A DNA stretch of 64,000 nucleotides from the NCBI GenBank assembly GCA_021018815.1, contig JAITYX010000059.1, positions 2,852,001 through 2,916,000 of the forward strand. Direction: 5' to 3'. This stretch comes from Talinum fruticosum (taxonomy: Eukaryota; Streptophyta; Magnoliopsida; Caryophyllales; Talinaceae). The position numbers and the translations under genes were made by a program. Shown here piece after piece: positions 11,836-23,747 of the stretch. The notes below the pieces were generated by a model that was given only the letters and a program-made list of their open reading frames with translations, was not told the origin of the DNA and did no database searches. Every line of letters begins with the position of its first letter. Position 1 is the first letter of the stretch.

Positions 11836-13821
11836 AAAAGAGTAGTACTGAAATGACATTATTCTACACACACAAGTTTTCTAACTTGGAAAAAAATAAA
11901 AAGAAGATGACAAGAATTGGCTGGTGCGATGTTTTTGCAATGAAGAGATTTTTGCATAAGGTACAATAATTTATATATGTAACAAAAGACATTGAAAAAT
12001 GAGGATGGAACAAGGTAAAAAAGTCCACTTATTAGGAAAATAAGGCAAGACATGGCCATAATAAGCTTTGTACCGTTAGCAGCATAATTGACCCCCCCAA
12101 TATAACCTGTTCGATCACAAGTCCAATTCATCACCTTGACTTCACCCCATCACCATTTTCACACCTTCAATTTTCAGGCATGTGATTCTCTCTATCTTTT
12201 CAAGGGGTACTTCTTTTAAATCATATTAGACTTGTCATCATAGTACTCAATGTCAGTGCCTAATCCAATTAATATGTCATGCATTTATGGACAAATAACA
12301 CGTCTATAGATCAACAACCTCGAGCTTGATTATCCAGGCTATTAGGTCTCATATCTCCGTTCGACCTCAATATGATATGTGTGCACCTCTTAGTTAGGGA
12401 TATGCAAAGAAAATCGAAACTAAAAAATAAAAATTAATTAATCTAAATCGATTCTTTTTATGAAAATCTAATTTATGTCAATATTTTCTTCTAAGAATAA
12501 TAGGTAGCCCGTTGACCTCCTATACAGAAAGGGCCTAGGAACAATCAATCACCAGTATGCTTATCAACATTCAATTAAGATTTTCATGTCTAGCCACAAT
12601 TATAGCAGTGATATATTCATGGTTCTACCGCCTAAACTTGGACTTTGCAAATTATAAGTCAATTGGTAAGTTCACTTTTTATATATATACAACTTTCTCA
12701 TATAAATGCTATTAGAACTTAAAACTGATGTCGTAAAAGTCTCTCCATATGTACCTTATACAATAATCTAGTATGGTATTTGTTGAGATAAATAAAGACG
12801 TCTCACTCAAAATTTGTGCTAATAATATTGTATCTTTAAGGTCCATGAAAAATTTTGTACGGAAAAATAAGAATAATCTCATGGAAATAGTTATTGAGAT
12901 AGTTCCATATACTTTGGTGAAATATTATATAGTTTGAAAGATAAAGTAAAAAATGCTTAAATATTGAAAGTGACCCGTATAGTTTTTTTGATATAAAGTT
13001 TGACCCATATAGTTATAGAATAGTAACTCAACATTGGATAAAAATCATGGTCACCATTAATTTATCATTGGATATTAAAAAAACCCTCAAACAAAAAGAA
13101 AAAGGCCCATAAAATAAAAAAAAAGAAATAAGGAGGAAATAGAAAAATGGAACTATTTCAAGGTCTATGTCCATGTTCACCTTTGGCTGCAGCCTCCAGA
13201 GAGAGATAGAAGATTGACTAGGCAGGCACCCAAATTTGGATAATTTATAAAAGAAAAAAAAAGAAAAAAGAAAACCCCAAATAGTGTTGTAAAGTTATAA
13301 AGGGGTAAAACTGGAAAAGCAACTCAAATGATGAGATTATAACGGGTGGAGTGGACTTGAGGAGTTCAGCTTTACCTTTACTGCTGGGAAAACGGGTCCC
13401 TCCTTCACCACTTCTACTAGCCGTCCGATCATTTTTATTTTTAGTTTTCATATCAAATAATAACCAATAATATAAATTATGTTAAATTTAAATTGATTGA
13501 ATTTAGATGGTTAATTGATTTAAGGAGATTTCAAATTAATCAATGTATGGTCAAATAAATTTATCTTAAAAAATTACGTCGAATTTAGTTCAATTTAAAT
13601 TTCGGATCTGCTTTTTGTTGAATCAATCTAAATATAAAATTAGGTATAAATTTAGACTATTTAATTTAAATTTTGAGTCTCGAATCAATTTTATTGGATA
13701 ACTTGAGGCTAAGCCCACTTCATTTAAAATCTAAATCCCATAATCATAACGGCGAAGAGTAACGCTTTAAGATTTAAGACTTTTTTTTCTTTTTGATAAT
13801 TAAGACGGCCGGCTTCCTTAA
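11836..13821. other. Intergenic upstream of the SEC14 gene
   Basis: AT-rich. A minus-strand open stretch near 11859-12134 (91 codons, one hydrophobic segment) has no homology I recognise and no clear splice context, so it is not called. The last few hundred bases are the likely promoter of the gene at 14007. Confidence 0.5.
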
Positions 13822-13829
13822 TATAAATA
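13822..13829 (+). promoter_or_regulatory. TATA box of the SEC14-like gene
   Basis: TATAAATA lies 185 bp upstream of the ATG at 14007, followed by a pyrimidine-rich leader (CTCTCTCCCCC...). No ATG lies between the expected transcription start and the CDS start. Confidence 0.6.
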
Positions 13830-14006
13830 CTCCAACCCCCATTCTCTCTACTGCGTCACTCCCCCAAGAAATCAACCCAGCCACTGACGTTTACTTCTCT
13901 CTCTCTCCCCCAACTCTCTCTCTCTATAAGCTCTGTGGAGGTGCAGAAGTCTCTGATCAAAAGTTGAGGAACGTAGCTTAGCTTGGAGGTTGCAGGTGTT
14001 AATTAA

Positions 14007-17000
14007 ATGGGGAAGATCAAGGACTTGCAGGAGAGGAGAGAGAAAACCAAGGTTGATGCCGTTCTTGACATTCTCAGAAAACAGTCCCCCTCTCTCTCAA
14101 ACAGGTATACCCATCCATTCAATTCTTCCTTTGCCCCTTAGTTTTTTTTTCTATGTTTTTACGTCGTGATTTCGATGAATGATTATTTCTTCGTCGTGAT
14201 TTTGATGGATGGTTTTGGATTCTGAAACAGGAGAAATTTTGCAACACGGCTTGCGTTGAGCGGTTTCTCCGGGCGAAAGGGGAGAACGTCAAGAAAGCAG
14301 CCAAGCAGTTGAGAGCCTGCCTTAGTTGGAGAGATACCATTGGCGTTGGTATATTCTCTCTCTCCTCCCAACTGATGTTGTCTTTTCTGGGTTTCTTTTT
14401 CCCTTTGTCATCTTTGAAATTCAGCTACATTAATCCAAATCAGACAAACAGAAAACCCCACTGAAATCCCTTTTCTCGATGATTAATCACCCCTCCTTTA
14501 TTTCATTTTCTGTTTTACTACGTCCTTAATTTCAAAAACTAAATTAGAACACCAAATAATAATGCAGAAAACTTAATAGCGGATGAGTTCTCTGGGGAAC
14601 TATCTGAAGGTGTAGCCTATGTAGCTGGGCACGATGAAGAAACCAGACCCGTGATGGTAACCCAGATTTTCTCTCTCCTCTTTATTTAACCCATCACCAG
14701 CTGTTTCAATTTTCCAGTTCCGTAAAACAATCAATTCTCAACCCTCGCCTCTTGTCTTATTACCTCCAGGTTTTCCGCATCAAGCAGGACTACCAGAAGT
14801 TCCATTCTCAGAAACTGTAGGTTCATCTTTCTACTAATACATGAACTTATTTATGATGCTTTAAATAATTTACTAATTTTCTTAGGTGAAAATCTCTGTA
14901 GATTTACTCGGTTGATGGTATTCACCCTCGAAGTTGCGGTTCAAACAATGCCCAGAAACGTTGAACAATTTGTTGTCCTCTTTGATGCGAGTGAGTTTCT
15001 ACTGTTTTACTTTTACCCAGAAAACCCTCTCTTCTACATCCATACACAGGATGATTGACTGAACTGCCCTAGTTGAAACCCCTTCCCGCGGTGGGTAAAA
15101 ATTTTGAAAACAAAGGGTAATATAGTCATTAGAGGTTGTACGTTACATGCCCCCATGAAAAGGCTGAATCTGGATTATCAAGCTTTTTTGATTCCTCCCT
15201 CCACTTTAATTAATTCCCTCTCTTTTTGTTCGTTCTAGAAAATTATGCAGTGTTATTACTGCTTTTTTTGCAGCAAGATTTTCTTTTTCCCCTAAAATTC
15301 ATGTATGTGCTTCCTTTTTATTCATCTTTTTACAGCACGCCTATGTTTGTAGCCTGTATATTTGTATATTTATTGACACATTTATTAAAATTCTTAGAGG
15401 GATTTTTCTTTTTCTTTTTCTTTTTCTTTTTAAATTTAGTATTTTGTCTCTCTCTTGCGGAACCCAAAAGCAAAACTTTGTTGGGGCAACAGCAATAATC
15501 TGTCGGAATACCAGCAAATGTTGGGGGGTATTTTTTTGCCCTTTTCCACGAAATGTCCGGACTGCCCCTTCAATGCCCTTTTGGAACTTATACTAAAATG
15601 AGAAACGGGTTGTGTTCCCAAGGGCAGATATGGAATGTCATGGATTCATTCATACAACCTATATCCTAACTCCTAAGATGGGTCAATTTCACCTACTGAC
15701 ACTCATTGAAAAAAAGGGTAATTTAGCGAATAATTTCGGTTTTTTTTTAAAAATAATGAATTTATGTTGGGTTTGATAGATGAGATTGGATGGGTGTGGG
15801 GTAATTTGATAAAATTGACAAATTGGGAGGTGAAAATGATGGTGGGAATTGAAATGCAGGCTTTTTCAGATCAGCAGCAGCTTTTATGAACATAGTGCTC
15901 CCAACACTGAAGGTGATGGCGGAGTACTATCCTGGGCGTCTCCACAAGGCCTTTGTCATCGACCCTCCTTCTCTCTTTTCTTACTTATGGAAGGTATTCA
16001 TTCTTGGAAACTCTCCCTTTCCGTATACCATCCTTTTCACCACATACTAGTATTAATTATCACTTCTCATCATTTCTTATACTTTGCAATATTTGCCCTG
16101 CCTTCTCAAATTTCAATACTAGAACTTATAACTATATGGTCAGGCTACATGCAATACTTTTATCTCCCGTACCCGAGAAATTTTAAGATACTAATATAAG
16201 TTAATTATAACTATAATAAATGTCAAACTTTTATAAAGTGATTTTAATTTAAAATAACAGTAATTCGGGCTTTGGTCACGTAGAATATGAACGGGCGTGT
16301 TACCTTTTTTTGAGGGAGGGGGTAAAGGTGGTGTAAAAACCAATGATTGCAAAAGAGCTTTAGTTCACATGTAGAATATGAACAGTGGGAGGGGAGGGAA
16401 ACCAATTTGAACTGTGAGAAACTTACGGGGATGGGGAAGGTAAGGGAAGGGGGTGGGTGAACTGAATTTTGTTACGTTTGTAACTGCAAATTATAGCCTA
16501 ATCATAGCCGTTCAACTCTAGAAATCATTGATCATCATCATTTGTGGGATAAAGTGGTCAAATTGGTTAGGTCTTTTTTGTGTGTGTGTGAGATCTCTAT
16601 CCCTCAGCTTCTTCTCTCTTTTGTTCCCTAGTTTTACTGGCCAAGTTCAAGTTATTTTTCTGATTTTCCATGTGAGGTGCACACAACTGCTTTGGGTTAC
16701 TAGTTATGAGTTTTTCGTATAAATTTTAAAATTGGACATAAATTTTTTTATTTTTATTATCCGAATTCGATTTTATCACGAATTTAAGTTTATCCGAATG
16801 TCCAATATAAAAAAGCCGAATATTGGACAAAAAATTTTATTTTATGACCAATTTGTCTAACTCAATTTTAACCCGAACTTAAATTTTTATCAATACTATA
16901 CGTTTTATATGCCCCACAATCAGTTATAGTGATCAAGATGATTAAAAACTTATTATTATTATCATCTATTAATTATAAATTCTCGATTTACATTAATTCA

Positions 17001-17756
17001 ATTAAGCAGCAAATTAATCAACATTCTTGTGAAACAGGGTGTGCGCCCATTCGTGGAGCTCTCAAGCTTAACCACAATAGTGGCATCATCCGAGTTCGAG
17101 GACTCAATCTCACTCGACTACAACGACTTCTCGGCTTATCCACGAGCCGCTTCGCTCCGGTTCAACCCGTCCTCAATTCCGGCACACTCGACCGCCAAAG
17201 TCGGTTCATGCGCCTCCTCCCGGTTCTCCTTCACCGTCTCTCACAACTACGACTCCCTCAAACCGTGGTACCTGAGCCTCACCGATTCGTCATCCTCCAA
17301 AGTCGGCCCCACCACCAACTCCACCTCATCGATCCTGGGCCCCAATGCCCGCTCCTTCTCCTTCGCCTCCCCCATCTCGCGTGGCCCCCACCCCGCCGGC
17401 GACAAGCTATTGAGGAAGAACTTCATCCCGTCGACGCCGCTGCCGCAGAAGTCCCACAACGCCGACGCCGCCGCAGTCGCCCAGCCACGGACGCCGAACC
17501 CCTCCTTCCTCCACTCCCCGCGGCCGCCCTCTTCGGCCGGCGGGACCCTCCGGCACCGTCGCGGCGGTACAGCGTGGGGAAAGCGGAGAAGTCGTCTAAA
17601 GAAGCGTTCTTCCAGTACTTCAAGTTCTACAGAAGGCCGTACGATGAGATGATGTACCGGTCGAAAATGAAGCCACCACTAGGTGGGCTGATCTCGATCG
17701 TGGCTCCCCAGCTGCGGCGGCGCCACCACCACATGTCAGTATCCCAACGGTTTTGA
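14007..17756 (+). CDS. SEC14 / CRAL-TRIO domain phosphatidylinositol-transfer-like protein
   Basis: Seven exons: 14007-14104, 14231-14348, 14568-14656, 14770-14816, 14902-14990, 15860-15993 and 17038-17756, giving about 431 aa after two frame corrections. The N-terminal CRAL-TRIO-N helix region carries [20 protein letters not shown]. The lipid-binding domain includes [31 protein letters not shown] and [21 protein letters not shown] Ser/Pro-rich, GC-rich tail ends in [20 protein letters not shown] and the terminus SVSQRF, both typical of a plant subfamily (Arabidopsis At3g22410-like, from memory). Members are presumed to bind or exchange phosphoinositides at membranes. The ligand here is unknown. 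The start is the first ATG after the leader, giving [13 protein letters not shown]. Two single-base losses interrupt the frame: C5 at 14086-14090 (C6 restores QSPLSLKQ before EKFC) and C4 at 17516-17519 (C5 restores [12 protein letters not shown]). Both look like assembly errors. Intron 6 holds a MITE. Confidence 0.9.
16701..16898 (+). mobile_element. hAT-like MITE copy 1 (degenerate), in SEC14 intron 6
   Basis: It aligns through its length with the copies at 18522-18766 and 19952-20183 (the latter inverted). Shared blocks include TTGGACATAAATTTTT, CCCGAA(C/A)TT and AATTTTTATCA near the right end. Termini are TAG...CTA. No clear target duplication remains. Confidence 0.6.
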
Positions 17757-18521
17757 TTTGAAGTGAAGGAAGGAATTTTCGCCCCTTTCGCGGAAAAATC
17801 GGAGACAAGTACATAAAAGATCGGAAAACAGAGTATAATTAAATATGACATGAATGATGGTGGGTATGATTAATAGTATTAATTAGCACCTGGGCTGTTG
17901 TTATTATGAGGTTTGATGGTGGGGAATAATGTGGGTTGCTCGTGTGGGTATTAAAGAATTGCAGGAGAGGGAGACGACGTGCTGTGTAGGGTGTCGAAAA
18001 TTGGGGTCTGGAATTGAGAATTGAGATGGAAATTAGAGGAAGAATGCATGGGAAGAAGATAACGTGGTGGAGACGTTGAAGAAAATAGAGAGAGAGAGAG
18101 AGAGGGTGCTTTGGGAAATTAAATGTTTATCTCTCCTCGAAATACAGTCAAGTGTTTGAAGAACAGAACAGGGAGGCCTAACTTTGAAACTGTGAAGTGA
18201 AGTGAATCTTTGCTCAGATTTGACCTGGAGTTGTTACTGCTTGTGACTTGAAGACTAAACTGCTTCTTTTTCGGACAAATATACCCCTCTTTCTTTCTTT
18301 TTTTTTTTTTTTTTGTAATTTCAAAGTTTAAATTCTAGTGATCATCATCAATGATGTGCTCTTTGTCAATTTCAAATATATAAATATATATTTTGTTAGT
18401 TCGACTTTGATCAACACATATAGTCTTCCTAGTTGGTACGATTTAGGTTTTCTTTTGTTTGCCCAATTAGCTTCTTCTATTATACTTTATTGACATATAC
18501 ATATAAAATACTAGCTTAGAA
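17757..18521. other. 3' UTR and downstream flank of the SEC14 gene
   Basis: The first about 450 bp after the stop is purine-rich, contains a (GA)n tract near 18090-18106, and is plausible 3' UTR. A T-run follows near 18298-18315. No gene seen. Confidence 0.5.
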
Positions 18522-18766
18522 TTAGCCATAGCAAATTTCATCCGATCCGTTTACTCGAATTCATCAGATTCGAAAAACGAGGTTCGGGTAAGATTATTTT
18601 ATCCGAATTTTAAATTTGGACATAAATTTTTCCTATTTACGTTGTCGACCACGATTTTAACCCGAATTTACGTTTGTCCGAATTGTCAAACCCAAAAACC
18701 GGATATCGTACAAAAACTTTGTGCGATGAGCAATTTTGACCCGAAATCGAATTTTTATCAGCGCTA
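18522..18766 (+). mobile_element. hAT-like MITE copy 2
   Basis: Same family and orientation as the copy at 16701-16898. It starts TAGCCATAGCAAATTTCATC and ends ATTTTTATCAGCGCTA. Possible decayed 8-bp target duplication (CTTAGAAT on the left, CTTGGATA on the right). Internal words ATTTTAACCCGAATTTACGT and TCCGAATTTTAAATT are nearly identical to copy 3. Confidence 0.7.
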
Positions 18767-19507
18767 CTTGGATAAAAAGGAAGCTTCTTTAGGATAATTA
18801 CTGCATCTACATTTTTATAGTTGATGATTATGGACAAAATATATGTATTCATATGAGGTATGTATGAAGACTATTCCACTGTGTCATTCTAATTGGGTAG
18901 CCTTATGGGTTGAGATGAAATTGACTCTTGTAAATTTCATATTGGGTCGTATTTGTGTTTATAAAACTTGAATTTAGATAGAATTAATGCGGGTATATAT
19001 TGCTAGTTTTTGAAATAAATATATTTTTATAGATATTGTACATTAGACCAAATTTAGTTTAAATTGTTCCAATTCATATTTGCATAAAGATTATATAAAA
19101 GCTAATTTCAATCTCAAGTGAAATACTATACTATCTTTTAGTATTCATGGTGGTTTGAGTCACATCTACCAAAAAGCACAAACCCCCAAACCCTTTTTTT
19201 TTTTGGTTGAAGCCCTCTTGGGGTATAGTCTATAGAAGTCGAAAGATCTTCTGAGCAAAGCCCAAATGTACCAAGTAAAATGGGTAATTTCATGTGGGTA
19301 TGGGTTCCTTTTGGGGGTTGTAATGTAAAAAGGGGGTGGGCATCACATCACATCATATCCCTTTTGTCGTGTAATCTCTTGTCCTTAAGCTATCAAGGTA
19401 TGGTTGGAGACATAATTAAATCAATTAAGTAATTAATTAGTAATATTAACCACTCTACATTAAAAATAATAATACTAAAAAAATAGAAAAGTAAAGCATT
19501 AATGTAG

Positions 19508-19510
<3 letters not shown>

Positions 19511-19568
<58 letters not shown>
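19511..19568. repeat. (TA)n microsatellite
   Basis: About 58 bp of alternating T and A, seen directly. Confidence 0.95.
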
Positions 19569-19572
<4 letters not shown>

Positions 19573-19951
19573 ATTAATTATATTGCAAGTCTCTTGGCTA
19601 AAAACATGGTTCCTTGTTGGTTTTCATTCTCACTTTGATAGCTTGGAATTTAGCAAGAGAATTAGTTTCGAAGTGGACAAATGAATGGCTTTCCTCCAAG
19701 TTAAGTGAATGTCATCGGTGTTTTTTTCTCTCTTGGAGTTTTATGTTTGGGCATTGGTGGCCATCTATGGAGGTTAGAGTTTGGAGTCACTTGTTTGTGG
19801 TTTTGCTCAGCCAAGTTCTTCCTAGATCAAACTTGACTAAAATACAATGGGTTTGATAACTAAGTGTGTGTACCTTAAAAATTAGAGGTTTGGGATTTGG
19901 AGCCATCCTCATTCTTATTCATTAAATATCATCATGTTGGTGTGTGAAATT

Positions 19952-20183
19952 TAGAGCTGATAAAAATTCGAGTTCAGGTCAAAATCGGGTTGTATAAATC
20001 GGTTATCGGATGAAAATTTTTTCCGATACCCAATTTTTTCAGATCGGATAATTCATACAACGTAAATTCGGGTTAAAATTGAGTTCGGACAACGAAAATA
20101 GGAAAATTTTATATTCTAATTTAAAATTCGGACAAAAAAAACTGGATCCGTTTTTTGGTTCGGACGAAATTTTATCAACTCTA
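19952..20183 (-). mobile_element. hAT-like MITE copy 3, with TIRs and 8-bp target duplication
   Basis: This 232-bp element begins TAGAGCTGATAAAAATTCG. Its other end, read on the opposite strand, is TAGAGTTGATAAAATTTCG, giving 19-bp terminal inverted repeats with two mismatches. Flanks are GTGAAATT (19944-19951) and GTGAAACT (20184-20191), an 8-bp duplication with one mismatch. TAGAG termini and 8-bp duplications fit the hAT superfamily (YARNG terminus). No coding capacity, so it is non-autonomous. It is inverted relative to the other two copies. Confidence 0.8.
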
Positions 20184-20655
20184 GTGAAACTATATAGCGC
20201 ACACAAAAGAATGGAAGCTAGTAACAATTTTTTATTTTTTTGCATTATGTTCCTACCTTATGTGTATGGGTTTGTTGTCCTTCCTCTTTCCCGTTCACTG
20301 TTTTGACAGATATAATTTAGATTGAATCTGTGAGAAAGACTATCTAAATACAGGGTTTATGTATATACTCTATTTACCATCTTGTTATATTTTTTTGATG
20401 ATAAAGGAAAGTTTGGAACTTATCCTCATAATTTGAGGAGTGGTGAGTGGTACAACAATGTCTATATTCACATGTGTCATATCAAGGTTACGGGAGAAAC
20501 TTTGATAATTGGAGTAGGATTACCCTAATCAATATGTCATAAACTTGTTAGGGAAATTATGTCCTCTTATAGAAAAGGATGAGATGATTTTCACATTAGT
20601 ATAAGTGATACATATTCTCCTCCTTCACATTGAAAACGATGAATTTTGCACCTCG

Positions 20656-20662
<7 letters not shown>

Positions 20663-20739
<77 letters not shown>
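20663..20739. repeat. (TA)n microsatellite, long
   Basis: About 77 bp of alternating T and A preceded by a short GT tract, seen directly. Confidence 0.95.
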
Positions 20740-20742
<3 letters not shown>

Positions 20743-22027
20743 GGCGTATATGGGAGAGTAAATGAGTAACATTGTTTTAACTTTGAGATATTGTGAGTAT
20801 GTTTAATCTTCATCCCCATACCTATTAAATCTTATTGAGACTAAGATTCTTTAACATATAAATTATATTGATAGGTCACCACTTATCTTAAAAATAAAAA
20901 CAGCATTCAAAGATTTTTCGATTATTGATAAAAAAATATCCTGGAACAAGATTGAGGGTTATCTTACCCCTAAATATTACAAAACAGATTGAGATATTCT
21001 AAAGAGCAAGAGGAGAGGAGGAAGACATGGCGGGTAGGGTTTTCGTGATGCCAACATATAAAATTCTACTTTTCAGCACATAATTTGGATTTTCCATGCG
21101 TAAATTGTAGTTAGGTTTACAAAGTGTAGCCATATGCAACCTTTGGTTCTTTATGTAACAATCTTTGTTGTCGCTCGCGAGTGCTCAAGCATTTGCCATG
21201 AGTTTAATTGAATGATTCAATTAGTAAATTAGGACAATGAAAATTATTATGGTAGTGCATACGCTAATTATTAATTCACGTTGAAAGGTCTATTGTAAAT
21301 GTGTTAATTCTATTAATTAGAGGTAAAAATTGTAACAATTTTACTCACAATATACATCAACATAAATCAAGTAAATTTAAAATGTAAAAAAAAGTCAAAT
21401 ATAAAACTTCTATCCGAGTGACACTTAGGAAGAAAAGGCTTCCTATCAATCATTAATTGAATCTAACTCAAAAAGGAGATATAACGAGGCAACTACTAAA
21501 AAATACCATTGGCTAAACTAACAAAGATAACCATAAAAAGTAAAGTTAATTCACTAAAAAAACTATTAATATCATAATAATTCACTTCACAATAAAGAGC
21601 GAAAAAAGGAAAGAAAATAAACAAACGAATGTTCAGATGTGACACAATATTCTATAAAAAAAAAAATGTGATATAAAAGACTAATGTAGAGGGGAAATAA
21701 GGGTAGGAAATTGTAAAAATTTGTGTGTGTGAGTGGGGGCAATTTCACGTTGGGGCTAAATGAATGGACCGAGGCTGAATTGATTAAGGGCTCTAGGCCC
21801 ATAAAGTAGCCTTCTCTGAGCATCTTCACACAGGGTGGAGCGAATATAACGCAGAAAGAACCCTTAGAATGAGCTTCCTCAATTTTATTTCAGTCAATAC
21901 ATGGAAAGTTCATTTACATCACATAACAAAAGAAAATGACATCAAAACCATCCACAGCAAACTGAGGAGACTCGCGCACACATATTCTCTTTTAATTACA
22001 CTCTTTGGTCCATCTTATTTTGGTAGC
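20740..22027. other. Intergenic and 3' flank of the HSP70 gene
   Basis: AT-rich with no supported gene. About 150-200 bp adjoining 22028 has lower AT and is probably the 3' UTR of the minus-strand HSP70. Confidence 0.5.
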
Positions 22028-23747
22028 TCATGCTTGTCCTTTCTTCTGTACTGTGATCAGATCCAGAGTAGACCCGTAAGTTCTGTTCAGAGCCTCGGCG
22101 CACCAGCCATGCCCATCATCCACAGTCGGCATCCTCACCTCCATGATTGGGGCCACAGGTTGCGGGCTCCCTGGAAGCACAACTCCGGCCAACACTCTCA
22201 GCACGTTGGAAGCATCTATATCCATGCACACGTTGATCTCTGGCACCCCCTTTGGTACTGGAGGGATTCCGGTTATCTTGAAATAACCGAGGAGATGGTT
22301 CTTCTCTATGCTCGTCTCTTCCCCTTCGTAGACAACAATCAAGGCCTCAGTCTGGTTGTCGTGGACTGTTGTAAAACGAGGTCCTTCCTTGCAGGCACTG
22401 TTGTGTTCCTTAGAATAATGGGAACGAGGCTGTTCCCATTTGCTCGGATCCCGATGCTCAGAGGGGTTGCTTGGATTGTTAGCAAGTCGAGATTTCCAAA
22501 TGGGTCGCTAATCCCAGAAGCCACCGCTCCTTCCAATGCAGCTCCGCAGACAGCAGCTTCCAAGGGGTTCATTCCTTCATAGAGTTTGTCTCTTTTACAT
22601 ATGCATTTGACAAGGTCTTTCACTTTGGGGATCAATGAACAACCTCCTACGAGTATTACATCTGTGAGATCACCTATATCAACCTTTGCATCGTGTAAGC
22701 ACTGCTTTATAAGGCTTTCGCACTTGTCAAAAACTGCTCTGTTCACCTCCTCAAACTCAGCTCGATCCACAAGCTTTGACACTTTTCTCCCGTTCCCCAA
22801 GTCAACATCAACTTTGACACTAGTTTGAGAGGAAAGCATATGGATAGCGTTTTGAGTTGCAACTCGAAGTGAAGCCATGGACTTTATCTCCTCAAGTCCA
22901 TGGCTCGCAAAAGAGCTTCGAACTCGGGTAAGAGGTGACGCATCATGTTCTGAAGGATGTCTTCCCCTCCTACCGGAGCTCCTGATAATGCTTTTATCTG
23001 TGAAACACCACCAGCAGTAGCACTGACAGCCACATCACAATATCCAGCACCCATGTTGAAAATAAGGCAAATCTTCTCACTTCCACTGCCCATATTCTCA
23101 TGTACTGTCTGCTGCTGCTGTTGTGCATATAAAAGAGCTACAGCTGTTGGCTCAGGCATCAATCTGAGGACATGGAGGCCAGCCATGGCACAGGCACGCT
23201 CGATTCGGGTGAGCTGGAACCGGCTGAATGAAACCGGTATGGTCAAAACAACATTTCGTATAGGCCTCTTCAATTGAACTTCTGCCAATGCTCGTAACTC
23301 CACCAGAAAAATTGCCAGAACTTCTTCCGGTGTGGTAGACCGCCACATGTTATTGACCAAGGCAGCAATGAAAGGCCGGACCCCAATGTCCAAGGTCTGT
23401 ACTAAAAATGGAAGACTTTTGCTAGCATGGACAACAGGGTCAGTGTCAACCCTACCAATCAGTCGCTTCATGTTGAATATTGCAGACCCAGACAGCATTT
23501 CATGCTCATGAGTCAGCTGACTACTGACTCCACCGGCAGGGACATCGTCTTTGAAGCTCACATAGGATTGCATAATTTTCTGGTTCCTGATATTTTTAAG
23601 GAGTTCCACTTCAGAGCCATTCCAAACAGCCACACTGCACTGTGAAGTACCAATGTCAATACCAATTGCAATATCCGGGAAAGCAGAAGATTTTTCATCT
23701 GCTGTGGTTTCACTGTCAGATGCCACAGTATATGCTTGTTCGGCCAT
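22028..23747 (-). CDS. HSP70-8: Atypical HSP70 chaperone, HSP70-8 type
   Basis: A single coding exon of about 573 aa after two frame corrections, shorter than canonical cytosolic HSP70s (about 650) but near the length of plant HSP70-8. The N-terminus is MAEQAYTVASDSE. The ATPase domain shows GIDIGTSQCSVAVWNG (phosphate 1), GRVDTDPVVHASKSLPFLVQ, LMPEPTAVALLYAQQQ, IFNMGAGYCDVAV (phosphate 2) and VILVGGCSLIPKV (family signature 3). The short substrate-binding part includes TIQATPLSIGIRANGN, GYFKITGIPPVPKGVPEINV and MPTVDDGHGWCAEALN. It lacks the EEVD cytosolic tail. Canonical HSP70s fold proteins with ATP; this divergent group's role is unclear. The frame breaks at A4 22909-22912 and A4 22373-22376 (plus strand). 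One extra base in each restores EALFASHGLEEIKSM and KDLVFTTVHDNQTEAL. An acceptor (TTCAG) two bases before the ATG implies a 5'-UTR intron. Confidence 0.92.

Noticed and set aside
11859..12134. 91-codon minus-strand frame with a hydrophobic segment
   Set aside because: No recognisable family, no promoter or splice support, and composition expected by chance in AT-rich DNA.
15226..16199. Open frames within SEC14 introns 5 and 6
   Set aside because: They overlap or extend from exon 6 into intron and are rich in Phe from T-runs; not separate genes.
19614..19856. Trp-rich plus-strand frame suggestive of a LINE fragment
   Set aside because: I could not align it to any LINE or gene motif order, unlike the clear case at 57.5-58.9 kb.
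22586..23277. Plus-strand frames opposite HSP70
   Set aside because: Pure antisense shadows of a well-supported HSP70 coding exon.
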